Shown here piece after piece: positions 27,746 through 36,222 of a DNA stretch of 64,000 nt. This DNA is from Hydrogenovibrio thermophilus. GTDB lineage: Bacteria > Pseudomonadota > Gammaproteobacteria > Thiomicrospirales > Thiomicrospiraceae. The position numbers and the translations under genes were made by a program. Each line of letters opens with the position of its first letter. Position 1 is the stretch's first letter. Under the pieces are notes generated by a model that saw only the letters and a list, made by a program, of their open reading frames with translations, searched no databases and was not told the origin of the DNA. The stretch covers positions 1 through 64,000 of the forward strand of contig NZ_CP035033.1 of the NCBI RefSeq assembly GCF_004028275.1, read 5' to 3'.

Positions 27746-28693
27746 ATGCCGAAAAAAATTCTGATTCTGGGATACAGCCAAACCGGCCAACTCAACGCCG
27801 TTTTGGACGCTATTGAACAACCGCTTTCCGACAGCAACGCTGTGACTGTTTCACGCCGTACGCTCACGCCGAAACAGCCTTATCCGTTCCCTTGGTCGTT
27901 TTTCCGGTTTTTCGATATTTTTCCAGAATGCGTGTACTTGGACGCCCCCGACAATCAACCGCTGGATTTGGACGAGCACTACGATCTGGTGATTCTCGGT
28001 TACCAACCCTGGTTTTTATCACCCTCCCTGCCGACCACCGCGTTTCTCAAATCGGAACAGGGCAAAGCCATTTTAAAAGACACTCCGGTCATCACCGTCA
28101 TTGGTTGCCGCAATATGTGGGGGCAGGCGCAATTAAAAGTCAAAGCCTTGCTGGAAGCCGCCAATGCCAAGCTCATCGATAATGTGGTGCTGACCGACCA
28201 GGGGTCATCCCTAGCCACCTTCATCACCACGCCGGTCTGGCTGCTGACCGGTCGCAAAAGCGGCGTTCTCAATTTGCCCGATGCCGGCATTGCCCCCGAC
28301 GAAATCCGCCAGGCCTGCCGTTTCGGATACGCGATTCGCCAAACACTGGAAAACCAGGACGTCATCACAGACGCGCCCATGCTGACCGGGCTGGAAGCGG
28401 TGAAAGCCGATGCCAGCTTGCTGCAGTCGGAAAAAATCGGCGCCCGCAGTTTTCACATCTGGGGCAAACTGTTGCGCGCCGTCGGCCCCGGCGGAAGCTG
28501 GCAACGGAAACCCGTTCTGGTGATTTACATTCTGTTTTTGGTGCTGATGATCATCACGGTGGTGCCCCTCACGATGCTGCTGCGCAAGCTGTTCAAACCG
28601 TTATTGAAAAATCGCCTGGATCGGCTTGAAGCCGACTTTGAAACGCCGTCTGGCTCCGGCTCCGAGCGCTTGAAGGATTTTCCATGTCCCTAG
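27746..28693 (+). CDS. DarA-like dialkylresorcinol condensing enzyme
   Basis: The 315-residue product has a flavodoxin-like opening (KILILGYSQTGQLNAVLDAI), VILGYQPWFLSPSLP and VIGCRNMWGQAQ, then one or two C-terminal hydrophobic segments (about 255-285). This matches the DarA family, which works with the ketosynthase DarB to cyclise and aromatise two fatty-acid-derived chains into a dialkylresorcinol. The DarB-like gene overlaps its 3' end by ten bases, strengthening the call. A conserved Cys-Arg-Asn-Met-Trp cluster may matter for activity. Family recognised by resemblance; the reaction is established knowledge, not shown here. Confidence 0.75.
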   Translation: MPKKILILGYSQTGQLNAVLDAIEQPLSDSNAVTVSRRTLTPKQPYPFPWSFFRFFDIFPECVYLDAPDNQPLDLDEHYDLVILGYQPWFLSPSLPTTAFLKSEQGKAILKDTPVITVIGCRNMWGQAQLKVKALLEAANAKLIDNVVLTDQGSSLATFITTPVWLLTGRKSGVLNLPDAGIAPDEIRQACRFGYAIRQTLENQDVITDAPMLTGLEAVKADASLLQSEKIGARSFHIWGKLLRAVGPGGSWQRKPVLVIYILFLVLMIITVVPLTMLLRKLFKPLLKNRLDRLEADFETPSGSGSERLKDFPCP

Positions 28694-29859
28694 CGCACCA
28701 TACATCGAATGCCCGGCCGGAAGCCTACATCACCCTGACCGCCGCCGAAATGCCCAATGCGCCGGTCGATAACGACCACATTGAATCCGTGCTCGGCATG
28801 ATCAACGGCAAGCCGTCCCGTGCCAAACGTATTATTCTGCGCAACAACGGTATTCAATCGCGTCATTATGTTCTGGATCCGAACACTCAGGAACCGGTTT
28901 GCAATAATGCGCAACTCACCGCGCAGGCCGTGCGCAACTTATTTGCATCAAAAAATGAATTGAATCAAATCGATTTACTGGCCTGCGGCACCACCATGCC
29001 CGACCAAATCGCGCCCGGTCATGCGGTGATGGTGCACGGCGAGCTAGCTAGCCCGCCGTGTGAAACCGTGTCCACCGCCAGCATCTGCATCAGCGGTCTG
29101 ATGGCGTTGAAATACGCCTATCTAGCAGTGCGGAACGGCGATAGCCGCAAGGCCGTCGCCACCGGATCGGAAACCGCCTCCATCCTGTTGCGCGCTCGCA
29201 ATTACGAAGCCGAGACCCAAGCCAAGCTGGAACAGCTTGAAACCCGCCCGGAAATCGGTTTCGACAAAGACTTCCTGCGCTGGATGCTGTCGGATGGAGC
29301 CGGTGCGGTCTGCATCGAACCGCAACCGCGCACCGATACCACCAGCCTGAAAATTCACTGGATCAAAACCCTGTCTTATGCCAACGAACTGGAAACCTGT
29401 ATGTATGCCGGGGCCACCAAGCAAGCTAACGGCGACCTGATTGGTTGGAATCGTTACGAGGGGGCTGCCTTGATGAAAGAAAGCGTGCTGGCCATCAAAC
29501 AAGACGTCAAGCTCCTCAACGACAATATCGTGCCTTACGCCATCACCAAAACCCTCGACAGGCTGGTCGCGGAAACCGGATTACAGGCCGACGACATCGA
29601 TTATTTCCTGCCACATATCTCGTCGATGTATTTTTACCACAAGGTCGCCGATGCTTTGGCGGACATGCATTTCGTCATTCCGCAGGAAAAATGGTTCACG
29701 AATCTGACCACCAAAGGCAACACCGGCTCGGCCTCGATTTTCATTATGCTGGACGAACTGGTCAAATCCGGCCGCTTGAAAAGCGGCAACAAGCTGCTCT
29801 GCTTCGTACCGGAAAGCGGCCGCTTCTCCAGCGGGTTCATGTTGCTGGAAGTCGTCTAA
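28684..29859 (+). CDS. DarB-like beta-ketoacyl-ACP synthase III
   Basis: This ketosynthase III would join a beta-ketoacyl thioester with a second acyl chain to make the dialkylresorcinol precursor. The 391-residue product has catalytic Cys135 in STASICISGLM, a His in the HISSMYFYH region and an Asn in TKGNTGSASIFIM, consistent with the Cys-His-Asn triad. It overlaps the DarA-like gene. It could alternatively be a priming FabH-type enzyme, but pairing with DarA favours DarB. Confidence 0.82.
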   Translation: MSLAHHTSNARPEAYITLTAAEMPNAPVDNDHIESVLGMINGKPSRAKRIILRNNGIQSRHYVLDPNTQEPVCNNAQLTAQAVRNLFASKNELNQIDLLACGTTMPDQIAPGHAVMVHGELASPPCETVSTASICISGLMALKYAYLAVRNGDSRKAVATGSETASILLRARNYEAETQAKLEQLETRPEIGFDKDFLRWMLSDGAGAVCIEPQPRTDTTSLKIHWIKTLSYANELETCMYAGATKQANGDLIGWNRYEGAALMKESVLAIKQDVKLLNDNIVPYAITKTLDRLVAETGLQADDIDYFLPHISSMYFYHKVADALADMHFVIPQEKWFTNLTTKGNTGSASIFIMLDELVKSGRLKSGNKLLCFVPESGRFSSGFMLLEVV

Positions 29860-29876
29860 CCTCGCAAGGAGCGCCT

Positions 29877-30302
29877 ATGAAAATCGATGAAGTGCCCCAA
29901 CAAGCCGACGACATCTACGAAGGCGAAACCAAAGTGGTCTACGCCGTCGGCCAGGACGGCAAACTCGCCACCGCCTCCACCCAGGGTTGGGAAGCGGAAA
30001 TCGAGGCCTTGAAAGATGCGGTCGATGAAATCGAACAGCAGGCTCGTGAGGCCTGGCAGCGCGCCCGAAACGGCGAGACTTCCCCGCTGGAGTACCACAT
30101 GCTTCACCAACGATTGGATGTGCCGATGCTGGCGCAGGCGATGGGCAAATTCCAATGGCAAATCCGACGTCACTTCAAACCCAACGTCTTTAACCGTCTG
30201 TCGGACAAACGCCTGCAACAATATGCCAAAGTCATGGGGTTGTCCGTCGAAACCCTAAAGCGCCTGCCGGACACCCTCGAACCCGGCGAGCCCCAACCTT
30301 AA
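29877..30302 (+). CDS. Small charged protein of the pigment cluster, unknown function
   Basis: The 141-residue product is soluble, acidic at the N terminus and helical (AEIEALKDAVDEIEQQAREAWQRARNGETS), with a C-terminal part RLSDKRLQQYAKVMGLSVETLKRLP resembling a small helix-turn-helix or tail-interaction module. No family was recognised. A strong AAGGAG precedes the ATG at 29877, 17 bp after the DarB-like stop, and the BtrH-like gene follows after 23 bp. Its conserved position between pathway genes suggests a partner or regulator rather than an enzyme. Confidence 0.75.
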   Translation: MKIDEVPQQADDIYEGETKVVYAVGQDGKLATASTQGWEAEIEALKDAVDEIEQQAREAWQRARNGETSPLEYHMLHQRLDVPMLAQAMGKFQWQIRRHFKPNVFNRLSDKRLQQYAKVMGLSVETLKRLPDTLEPGEPQP

Positions 30303-30325
30303 CTTTTCCAAACAACCGATTTTCT

Positions 30326-31339
30326 ATGCCTGATTTATCTCAATTCCAACATCAACAAGCCGCCCACTGCGAAACCGGCGCCGCCGCCGGTTTATTCCGC
30401 GCCCACGGGCTCGATTTATCCGAAGCGATGGTCTTCGGTCTGGCCAGCGGCTTGACCTATGCGTATCTGCCGTTCGTCAAAATCAACGGTTTGCCGTTGA
30501 TGGCCTATCGCATGCCGCCACGCATGATTTTGAAGATGTTATCGTGGCGCATCAAAGGCTTGAAGATTCGCTTTAAAACCTTCAAAAACGAAGCCGACGG
30601 CCAAGCCTTCCTCGACCAAAAACTGGCCGAAGGCGAATTGGTCGGTTGTCAGACCTCGGTGTTCTTTCTACCCTATTTCCCGAAAGAAATGCGGTTTCAT
30701 TTCAACGCCCACAACCTATTGGTTTTCGGTAAAGAAACCGTGGACGGCGAATCGCAATACCACATCAGCGACCCGGTGTTTTCACACACCGTCACCACCG
30801 ATGCCGCCAGCCTGAACGAAGCACGCTTCGCCAAAGGCGCACTGGCACCGAACGGCCGTTTGTATTACTTCGAGTCGGTGCCGGAGAGCATCGATTATGA
30901 CACCTTGATTCCCAAAGCCATTCGCTTTACCGGCAAGGCCAACGGCAAACGCAACATCACGCCGATTTCCGGCGTGGGCGGCATGAAACTGGTGGCGAAA
31001 CGCATCGAAAAATTGGAAAAGGACAGCAAACGTTACCGCCAGTTGTTTCTCGGCCACATTGTACGAATGCAGGAAGAAATCGGCACCGGCGGCGCCGGTT
31101 TTCGCTATATGTACGCCGCCTTTTTGCAGGAAGCCGCCGAGAAACTCCAGCGTCCGGAACTGCATGAATGGGCCGATGCCTTTGTCGCCATCGGTGATGA
31201 GTGGCGCGAGTTTGCCTTATTGTGCGCCCGCATCAGCAAAGGACGCGGAAACCACACCTTAAAAGAAGCCGCCGACTTCCTGCGTCGCATTGCCGACCAG
31301 GAACAGGTCCTCTACAATCAAATGGCGAAATTCAAATAA
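30326..31339 (+). CDS. BtrH N-terminal-domain protein, acyltransferase candidate
   Basis: The 337-residue product opens HCETGAAAGLFRAHGLDLSEAM...GLASG, the pattern of the BtrH-type papain-like fold. Cys15, a His in FHFNAHNLLV and an Asp in ISDPVF could form a Cys-His-Asp triad. BtrH moves an acyl group from ACP in butirosin synthesis. Here it might transfer the finished aryl-polyenoyl chain to the resorcinol or another acceptor. The C-terminal helical half (from about 235) is of the DUF4872 type. Function is inferred. Confidence 0.68.
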   Translation: MPDLSQFQHQQAAHCETGAAAGLFRAHGLDLSEAMVFGLASGLTYAYLPFVKINGLPLMAYRMPPRMILKMLSWRIKGLKIRFKTFKNEADGQAFLDQKLAEGELVGCQTSVFFLPYFPKEMRFHFNAHNLLVFGKETVDGESQYHISDPVFSHTVTTDAASLNEARFAKGALAPNGRLYYFESVPESIDYDTLIPKAIRFTGKANGKRNITPISGVGGMKLVAKRIEKLEKDSKRYRQLFLGHIVRMQEEIGTGGAGFRYMYAAFLQEAAEKLQRPELHEWADAFVAIGDEWREFALLCARISKGRGNHTLKEAADFLRRIADQEQVLYNQMAKFK

Positions 31340-31354
31340 CATCCAAGTAAACCG

Positions 31355-31380
31355 ACACCCCACCAGGCCTGGCGGTTTTC
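31355..31380. terminator. Palindrome copy after the BtrH-like gene
   Basis: CCAGGCCTGG at 31363-31372 with weakly paired flanks and a following TTTT. It lies 23 bp after the stop and may act as a terminator. Confidence 0.45.
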
Positions 31381-31430
31381 AGGGTAAGGTGGGTTCGCCG
31401 CGGATAGCACTTTTGGCTTAAAACCGTCAT

Positions 31431-31447
31431 AATGGAAACCTTCCATT
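31431..31447. promoter_or_regulatory. Perfect 7-bp dyad before the lysE-like gene
   Basis: AATGGAA and TTCCATT are separated by ACC and lie 19 bp before the LysE-family start. The dyad overlaps a possible CATAAT -10 sequence, so it could be an operator. Confidence 0.3.
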
Positions 31448-31466
31448 TTCGGATCGGGGCTTGGTC

Positions 31467-32105
31467 ATGACATTCCAACTAACGTTCGATATCTGGCTGG
31501 CGATGGGCGCGGTATTGCTCATCATGGCGTTGATGCCCAGCCTCAGCGTGCTACTGGTCACCAGTCGCAGCAGCCTGTTCGGGATGCGTCATGGTTTGGC
31601 GACGGCCGCCGGCATTGTCAGCGCCGACCTGCTGTTCACACTGGTGGCGCTTTTCGGGTTGAAATGGCTGGCAGACCACTTTGAGCTCGGCTTTAGGTTG
31701 TTGACGTATCTCGGCGGCGGCTACCTCATCTGGCTCGGTGTGCAATTGCTGCGCCGTCCCCCGGAACAGAAACCGGTGACGCAAACCACCCACGCCACCC
31801 TCACCGCCAGCTTTGGATTAGGCTTATTGTTTACCCTCGGCGACCAAAAAGCCATACTATTCTATTTCGGGTTTTTCCCTGCTTTCGTCCCCATGGAACA
31901 ACTTGAAACCGGCGATATCTTATTGATTCTATTCCTCACACTGGTGACCGTCGGCGGTGCCAAGGCCTTGTATGCCGTCAGTGCGGCGCGAGCAACGATA
32001 TTGCTTCGCCCTCGCCGTCAGGATTTGATTCGACGCACCGCCGCCAGCGTGTTTCTCCTCATCGGCGTGTACCTCATTATCGCCACCACATTGGAGTGGC
32101 GATGA
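31467..32105 (+). CDS. LysE-family translocator
   Basis: The 212-residue product is a six-helix LysE/RhtB-type exporter: MGAVLLIMALMPSLSVLLVTSRS, YLGGGYLIWLGVQLLRR and LFTLGDQKAILFYFGFFPAFVP. Family members export amino acids or related small molecules. The ATG at 31467 is favoured over the in-frame TTG at 31461 by spacing to a GGGG ribosome site. Its stop overlaps the methyltransferase start (ATGA), so the two are coupled. Whether they belong to the pigment pathway is unclear. Confidence 0.85.
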   Translation: MTFQLTFDIWLAMGAVLLIMALMPSLSVLLVTSRSSLFGMRHGLATAAGIVSADLLFTLVALFGLKWLADHFELGFRLLTYLGGGYLIWLGVQLLRRPPEQKPVTQTTHATLTASFGLGLLFTLGDQKAILFYFGFFPAFVPMEQLETGDILLILFLTLVTVGGAKALYAVSAARATILLRPRRQDLIRRTAASVFLLIGVYLIIATTLEWR

Positions 32106-32782
32106 CGGTGTCGCAACGCATTTTGGACGCTTGGGACAACAATGCCCAGGCCTGGGCCAAAACCATACGGGAAAACGCCTTGGCCTCTCGTCGGCTGGTG
32201 ACCGACGCCGCCATCGTTGAACAATTATTATCGGAACCCGATTGGTCGTCGCTTCTCGATGTGGGCTGCGGCGAAGGTTGGTTGATTCGCGCCCTGAAAT
32301 CCGAACGCCCCGATGCGCACTTCACCGGCTTCGACGGCTGCGCGGCCTTAATCGACACCGCTCGCGCAGACGATCGCGATGGCGATTACCGACACCTCAC
32401 CTATCAGCAAATACACCGCGACCGTTTTTCAGGACCTTTCGATCGCATTGTCTGCAATTTTTCATTATTCGAAGACGAATCCGTCGTGGAACTATTGCAG
32501 CGATTACGCGATTGCCTCACGCCGCAGAACGGCCGGCTAGCAATTCAAACCCTGTATTCAGACGCGCCAAAAAGCGAATGGGAGGCCGATTCCTGGGCCG
32601 GCTTGCCGGACAGCTTCCGGGAACCACACCCCTGGTTCAAACGTTGCGAAGCCGATTGGTTCGAATTATTCACCCGAATGGGGTTGGAAATGGCGTCTGT
32701 ACATTACCCGGCTTATCCGGACAGCGACCGAATCGCATCGGTGATTTTCGTGTTGAAAACAGGCGATCGCCACCCTCAATGA
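32102..32782 (+). CDS. Class I SAM-dependent methyltransferase
   Basis: The 226-residue product has the SAM-binding motif LLDVGCGEGWLIRAL and a following acidic strand FTGFDGC. Aryl polyene clusters often carry a methyltransferase acting on the aromatic head, so that role is plausible. The start overlaps the LysE-like stop by four bases. The N terminus DNNAQAWAKT includes a CCAGGCCTGG copy (32146-32155) read as Gln-Ala-Trp. The stop lies in the left copy of a 21-bp direct repeat. Confidence 0.82.
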   Translation: MTVSQRILDAWDNNAQAWAKTIRENALASRRLVTDAAIVEQLLSEPDWSSLLDVGCGEGWLIRALKSERPDAHFTGFDGCAALIDTARADDRDGDYRHLTYQQIHRDRFSGPFDRIVCNFSLFEDESVVELLQRLRDCLTPQNGRLAIQTLYSDAPKSEWEADSWAGLPDSFREPHPWFKRCEADWFELFTRMGLEMASVHYPAYPDSDRIASVIFVLKTGDRHPQ

Positions 32783-32795
32783 TCCGGCCGGGTCA
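32775..32795 (+). repeat. Left copy of a 21-bp direct repeat
   Basis: This 21-bp stretch begins CTCAATGATCC, ends GGGTCA, and matches 34974-34994 at 20 of 21 positions. The copies bracket one lipoprotein gene. The left copy spans the methyltransferase stop and is otherwise noncoding. Confidence 0.85.
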
Positions 32796-32892
32796 AGGCA
32801 AACACACTTTGAAGTTCCGACGTTCCACGCTTCCAGCTGTCGATTCGGCCGCACAAGCCTTCCAAAGCACACCCCAAACTTACCAAAACAAC

Positions 32893-32921
32893 TTTACAGT
32901 ATCGCAAGAAGTTGCTATGGT
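32893..32921 (+). promoter_or_regulatory. Promoter of the beta-propeller lipoprotein gene
   Basis: TTTACA (32893-32898) and TATGGT (32916-32921) are separated by exactly 17 bp, 45 bp before the gene start, in an AT-rich leader unlike neighbouring gaps. Confidence 0.5.
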
Positions 32922-32965
32922 GATTTGATTAGTATTTTTAATGATTTTAAATAAGGAATTTTTTA

Positions 32966-34981
32966 ATGGGTATGTTATCCAACTTAAGCGTTTTCCCGTT
33001 GAGTATATTGCTGCTTGCCGCTACTTTGGTTGGATGCGATTTTTCAGACGACGATAACTCCGATCAGACCAAAATTTCGGGTGTTGTGCAAACCGGCTGC
33101 GGCTCGACATCACTGAAAACCGGCGCTTTCTCGCAAGTGGAATTGTATAAAAGCACGGGGGAAAATGCGGAATTGATCGGAGCCAGTTCGGCCGATGATC
33201 AGGGCCATTTTTGGATCGGATTTGACGATGATGAAAACCCCGGAATTTATTTCCTCAAAGCTCGACTGGATAATCAAATAGACTTGATGGCGGTTTTAGG
33301 AACCGAAATGACTTCAAATGTCGTCATCAATGAATTAACAACCGTCGCGGCGGCCTACTCATATGCCCGGTTTTTTGATTTCCAGACAGATTTGATTGCA
33401 GGAAGTGGTGACCTTCTGCCTCTTCAAATCGCGGCTGGAATGAATGCCAATCTCGCCGATGCCCAAAGCGGTTGCCCCTCAACGGTCATGCTGAACACTC
33501 CGAATGCCGATCAAACCAATTCACTTAGATCTTTACGCAGCTTGGCGAATCTTGCTTCATACTGCGTGGCAGATGCTACGGTATGTTTACCCCAACTTCA
33601 AAACTATGTATCGAGTGACAGCAATCAACAACCGACAGGCTTGCTTGATTCTCTGGTACTGCTTGCGCGTAATCCCGCAGGCGACGTGTCCGGAATATAT
33701 GACTTATCGAGGAAACAGGACGTTTACGAACCTGACCTTGAAAGAATACCGGATGCTTGGACGTTGGCCGTCAAAGTAAATGACACCGGTAGCGCGCAAT
33801 ACACCTTTGGGGGGGCTGCCAACACTGTTTTTGACGAACGCGGCTATGCCTGGATCAACAATAATGTTGTGCAGGGAGATACCGTTTCGTCAAATGTCAT
33901 TGTCGTACTGAAACCGGATGGCTCCCCTTCAGACGGTAAAAATGGAACGCCCCTTTCACCCGTAACGGGTGGCGGTATCCTCGGTCCAGGGCTGGGCATT
34001 ACCTATAACAAGGTGTCAGACACCATCTGGCTGGGCGATTTTGGATGGGGTGGTGTGAATCCAAGCGACTCCGGGAATGGGTCGGTTTCGGAAATCGCTC
34101 TCGATGGCCAACCGATTTCCCCGGACAGTGCCTACGATGGGGGAACCGACCGGGTTCAGGGAATTTTGGTTGATAATCAAGGCAATGTCTGGTCGGCCAA
34201 TTACGGCAATGACAAGGTGATTGTATTTCCCGGTGGCGATCCACAGCAAGCCGTCGAAATCGGTATTAGCTGTCAGCCATTTGGCCTGGCCCACAATCCG
34301 CAGGATGATACGGTTTGGGTAGCGACGGTAGGTTGTCAAGAAGGTGTGGCGGACAGCGTCGTTGCTCACTATTCCTTGCAAAACGGTGTAATCACGCAAC
34401 TGTCCTCGACAACAGTCGGCGATGTATTAAAAGGATTGGATGTTGATTTCGACGGTTCGGTATGGGTCGCATCGGGTAGCGACAGTTCGGTGTATCACCT
34501 GAGTGCTGACGGTGATGTCTTAGACCGCATTACCGGGGTGACCGGATTAGCGTCACCTTGGAATGTGCGGATAGATGATGCGGGAAATGTCTGGGTCTCG
34601 AACTTTGGTTCCATGGACCCCTTCGACCTTGACAACATATATTCAAACGCGGCTGTTTCCGTATTGGCAGGTGCACGCTCGGAATCCGGCAAACCGGCTG
34701 GTACGCCGCTCTCACCGTCCACGGGGTACACCCTTCCCAGTGCGGGAGAGGAAGTTATATTGTTTGATGGTACGCCTCTCAGCCAGACAGGAACAAATCA
34801 ACCGAAATTTACGCCAATGATGCGTTCAGTGAGCGCCGTGCCCGATCGAGCCGGCAATCTATGGGTCTCAAATAACTGGAAACCAAACTTCCACACCGAT
34901 TTAACCCATAATCCTGGAGGAGACGGGATGATCATTTTTGTTGGGCTGGCTGAACCGACCACTCCCGGCCGAACTCAATGA
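32966..34981 (+). CDS. Lipoprotein with NHL/SMP-like beta-propeller repeats
   Basis: The 671-residue product has a lipoprotein signal (lipobox LVGC, Cys about 25), a short acidic linker, a domain with several Cys (TGCGST, SGCPS, ASYCVADATVC), and a C-terminal propeller with repeated strands such as GILVDNQGNVWSANYGNDKV, RIDDAGNVWVSN and DRAGNLWVSN. Such propellers are found in lyases and binding proteins, but no catalytic site is evident. The gene appears less GC-rich than its neighbours, has its own promoter and AAGGA site, and is bracketed by a direct repeat that supplies its stop codon. It looks like an insertion, and its 3' end may not be original. Confidence 0.8.
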   Translation: MGMLSNLSVFPLSILLLAATLVGCDFSDDDNSDQTKISGVVQTGCGSTSLKTGAFSQVELYKSTGENAELIGASSADDQGHFWIGFDDDENPGIYFLKARLDNQIDLMAVLGTEMTSNVVINELTTVAAAYSYARFFDFQTDLIAGSGDLLPLQIAAGMNANLADAQSGCPSTVMLNTPNADQTNSLRSLRSLANLASYCVADATVCLPQLQNYVSSDSNQQPTGLLDSLVLLARNPAGDVSGIYDLSRKQDVYEPDLERIPDAWTLAVKVNDTGSAQYTFGGAANTVFDERGYAWINNNVVQGDTVSSNVIVVLKPDGSPSDGKNGTPLSPVTGGGILGPGLGITYNKVSDTIWLGDFGWGGVNPSDSGNGSVSEIALDGQPISPDSAYDGGTDRVQGILVDNQGNVWSANYGNDKVIVFPGGDPQQAVEIGISCQPFGLAHNPQDDTVWVATVGCQEGVADSVVAHYSLQNGVITQLSSTTVGDVLKGLDVDFDGSVWVASGSDSSVYHLSADGDVLDRITGVTGLASPWNVRIDDAGNVWVSNFGSMDPFDLDNIYSNAAVSVLAGARSESGKPAGTPLSPSTGYTLPSAGEEVILFDGTPLSQTGTNQPKFTPMMRSVSAVPDRAGNLWVSNNWKPNFHTDLTHNPGGDGMIIFVGLAEPTTPGRTQ

Positions 34982-34994
34982 TCCGGCTGGGTCA
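34974..34994 (+). repeat. Right copy of the 21-bp direct repeat
   Basis: One mismatch to 32775-32795. It contains the stop of the lipoprotein gene (34979-34981) and the last codons and stop of the oppositely oriented ABC permease (34975 onwards). Confidence 0.85.
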
Positions 34995-36222
34995 GGCGTT
35001 TTTGCAAACGCCAATAGGCCGCTAAAAAGAGCACCAGCGCCAGGCCGAGCAGTTGCAGGATATAGGGCCATACCGATTGAAAATCGCCCTGGCGTAACAG
35101 AATTTCCAAAAAGGCTTCCAAGCCCCAGTTCATCGGTGAAAAAGCGGCGAGCTTCTGCATGGCGTCCGGCATCACGAACACCGGCACCATCACCCCGCCC
35201 ATCGCGCCCATCAGCAAATTACTGACACCGCCAACGGTCGAAGCCTGTTCGTGGGTTTTCACCCAAACCGCAATCAACAACGCAAAACTGATGGCGGTCA
35301 AACTCAACGCCAACGACACCGGCAACAATAACCAGGCATTGCTGCTCAATTGCAACGCTTCTCCGCCCAATAACGGCACCAAAAATACGCCCGTGAGAAA
35401 CATCAGCCCTGTTTGCAGCAAATTAATCAGCATATAAGGCAACAGCTTCCCTAACAGAATCCATTGTTTGGCAATCGGAAAGGTGTTGAGCCGTTCCAGC
35501 GTACCGTTATTCAACTCCACCAACAAGGTCGCCGAAAACGGAATCACAATAAAGAACATCGCGAACACCAACCAGGCGGGCACACTTTGTTGCACCGAGG
35601 TCGGCGTCACTTGGGTCGTACCATAGGACAAATTATCTTCGCTCAACACGGTCGGCCCCAGGAATTTGCGGATATCCAGCTCCGGAACCTCTTGCTGGCG
35701 GCTTGCCGAGCGGGAACCGGCTGCGAAGGTCACGGCAATTTTCTTTTCCACCAGTTTGCGCATCAACGCCGCTTTCAACAAGGAACGGGCATAACTCGGT
35801 GCCACCGGAGAATAGTCGATTTGAATCGGTGTCTGAATCGGCTCGCCGCGTTTAAGCTTTTTCACCAGATCCGTCGGCACCTGTATCAAGGCCAAACGCT
35901 CCCCGCTCAACGTCGCTTGCCGGGCATCGGCGATGGCTTGCGGACTGTTTTCAATCGGCAGGACATCAAAACTTTCCAGGTTCAGAAAGTCGTTCTGCCA
36001 GGCCTGGGAGATTTTATCGTCGAACACCGCAAAGATTTTCAAGCCACCGGATGCGGAAGCGCTCGAATTCTTGGCGTCCGTGGCCTGTTTGTCGGAAAAC
36101 ACTTCCTGCAAACTCATCGACATAATGACCACAAACACCACCGGCATCAAAAACAGCACCAATAAGGCATAGACATCCCGCAAAATCAAACATGCTTCTT
36201 TCTGCAACAAGGCCTTAAACAT
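34975..36222 (-). CDS. ABC-2-type exporter permease
   Basis: The 415-residue product has one N-terminal membrane helix (about 18-38, VYALLVLFLMPVVFVVIMSM), a large extracytoplasmic domain (about 40-230), and five or six C-terminal helices (about 235-405), the layout of ABC-2 permeases. It overlaps the ATPase gene upstream by eight bases, making a two-gene exporter. A CCAGGCCTGG copy (35998-36007) encodes Gln-Ala-Trp in the outer domain. It may export a pigment precursor or an unrelated compound. Confidence 0.85.
   Translation of the reverse strand: MFKALLQKEACLILRDVYALLVLFLMPVVFVVIMSMSLQEVFSDKQATDAKNSSASASGGLKIFAVFDDKISQAWQNDFLNLESFDVLPIENSPQAIADARQATLSGERLALIQVPTDLVKKLKRGEPIQTPIQIDYSPVAPSYARSLLKAALMRKLVEKKIAVTFAAGSRSASRQQEVPELDIRKFLGPTVLSEDNLSYGTTQVTPTSVQQSVPAWLVFAMFFIVIPFSATLLVELNNGTLERLNTFPIAKQWILLGKLLPYMLINLLQTGLMFLTGVFLVPLLGGEALQLSSNAWLLLPVSLALSLTAISFALLIAVWVKTHEQASTVGGVSNLLMGAMGGVMVPVFVMPDAMQKLAAFSPMNWGLEAFLEILLRQGDFQSVWPYILQLLGLALVLFLAAYWRLQKRLTQPDH

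Noticed and set aside
32242-32928. 228-residue plus-strand frame across the methyltransferase end
   Set aside because: Mostly a shadow of the methyltransferase and Arg-rich; its tail only crosses the gap before the lipoprotein gene.
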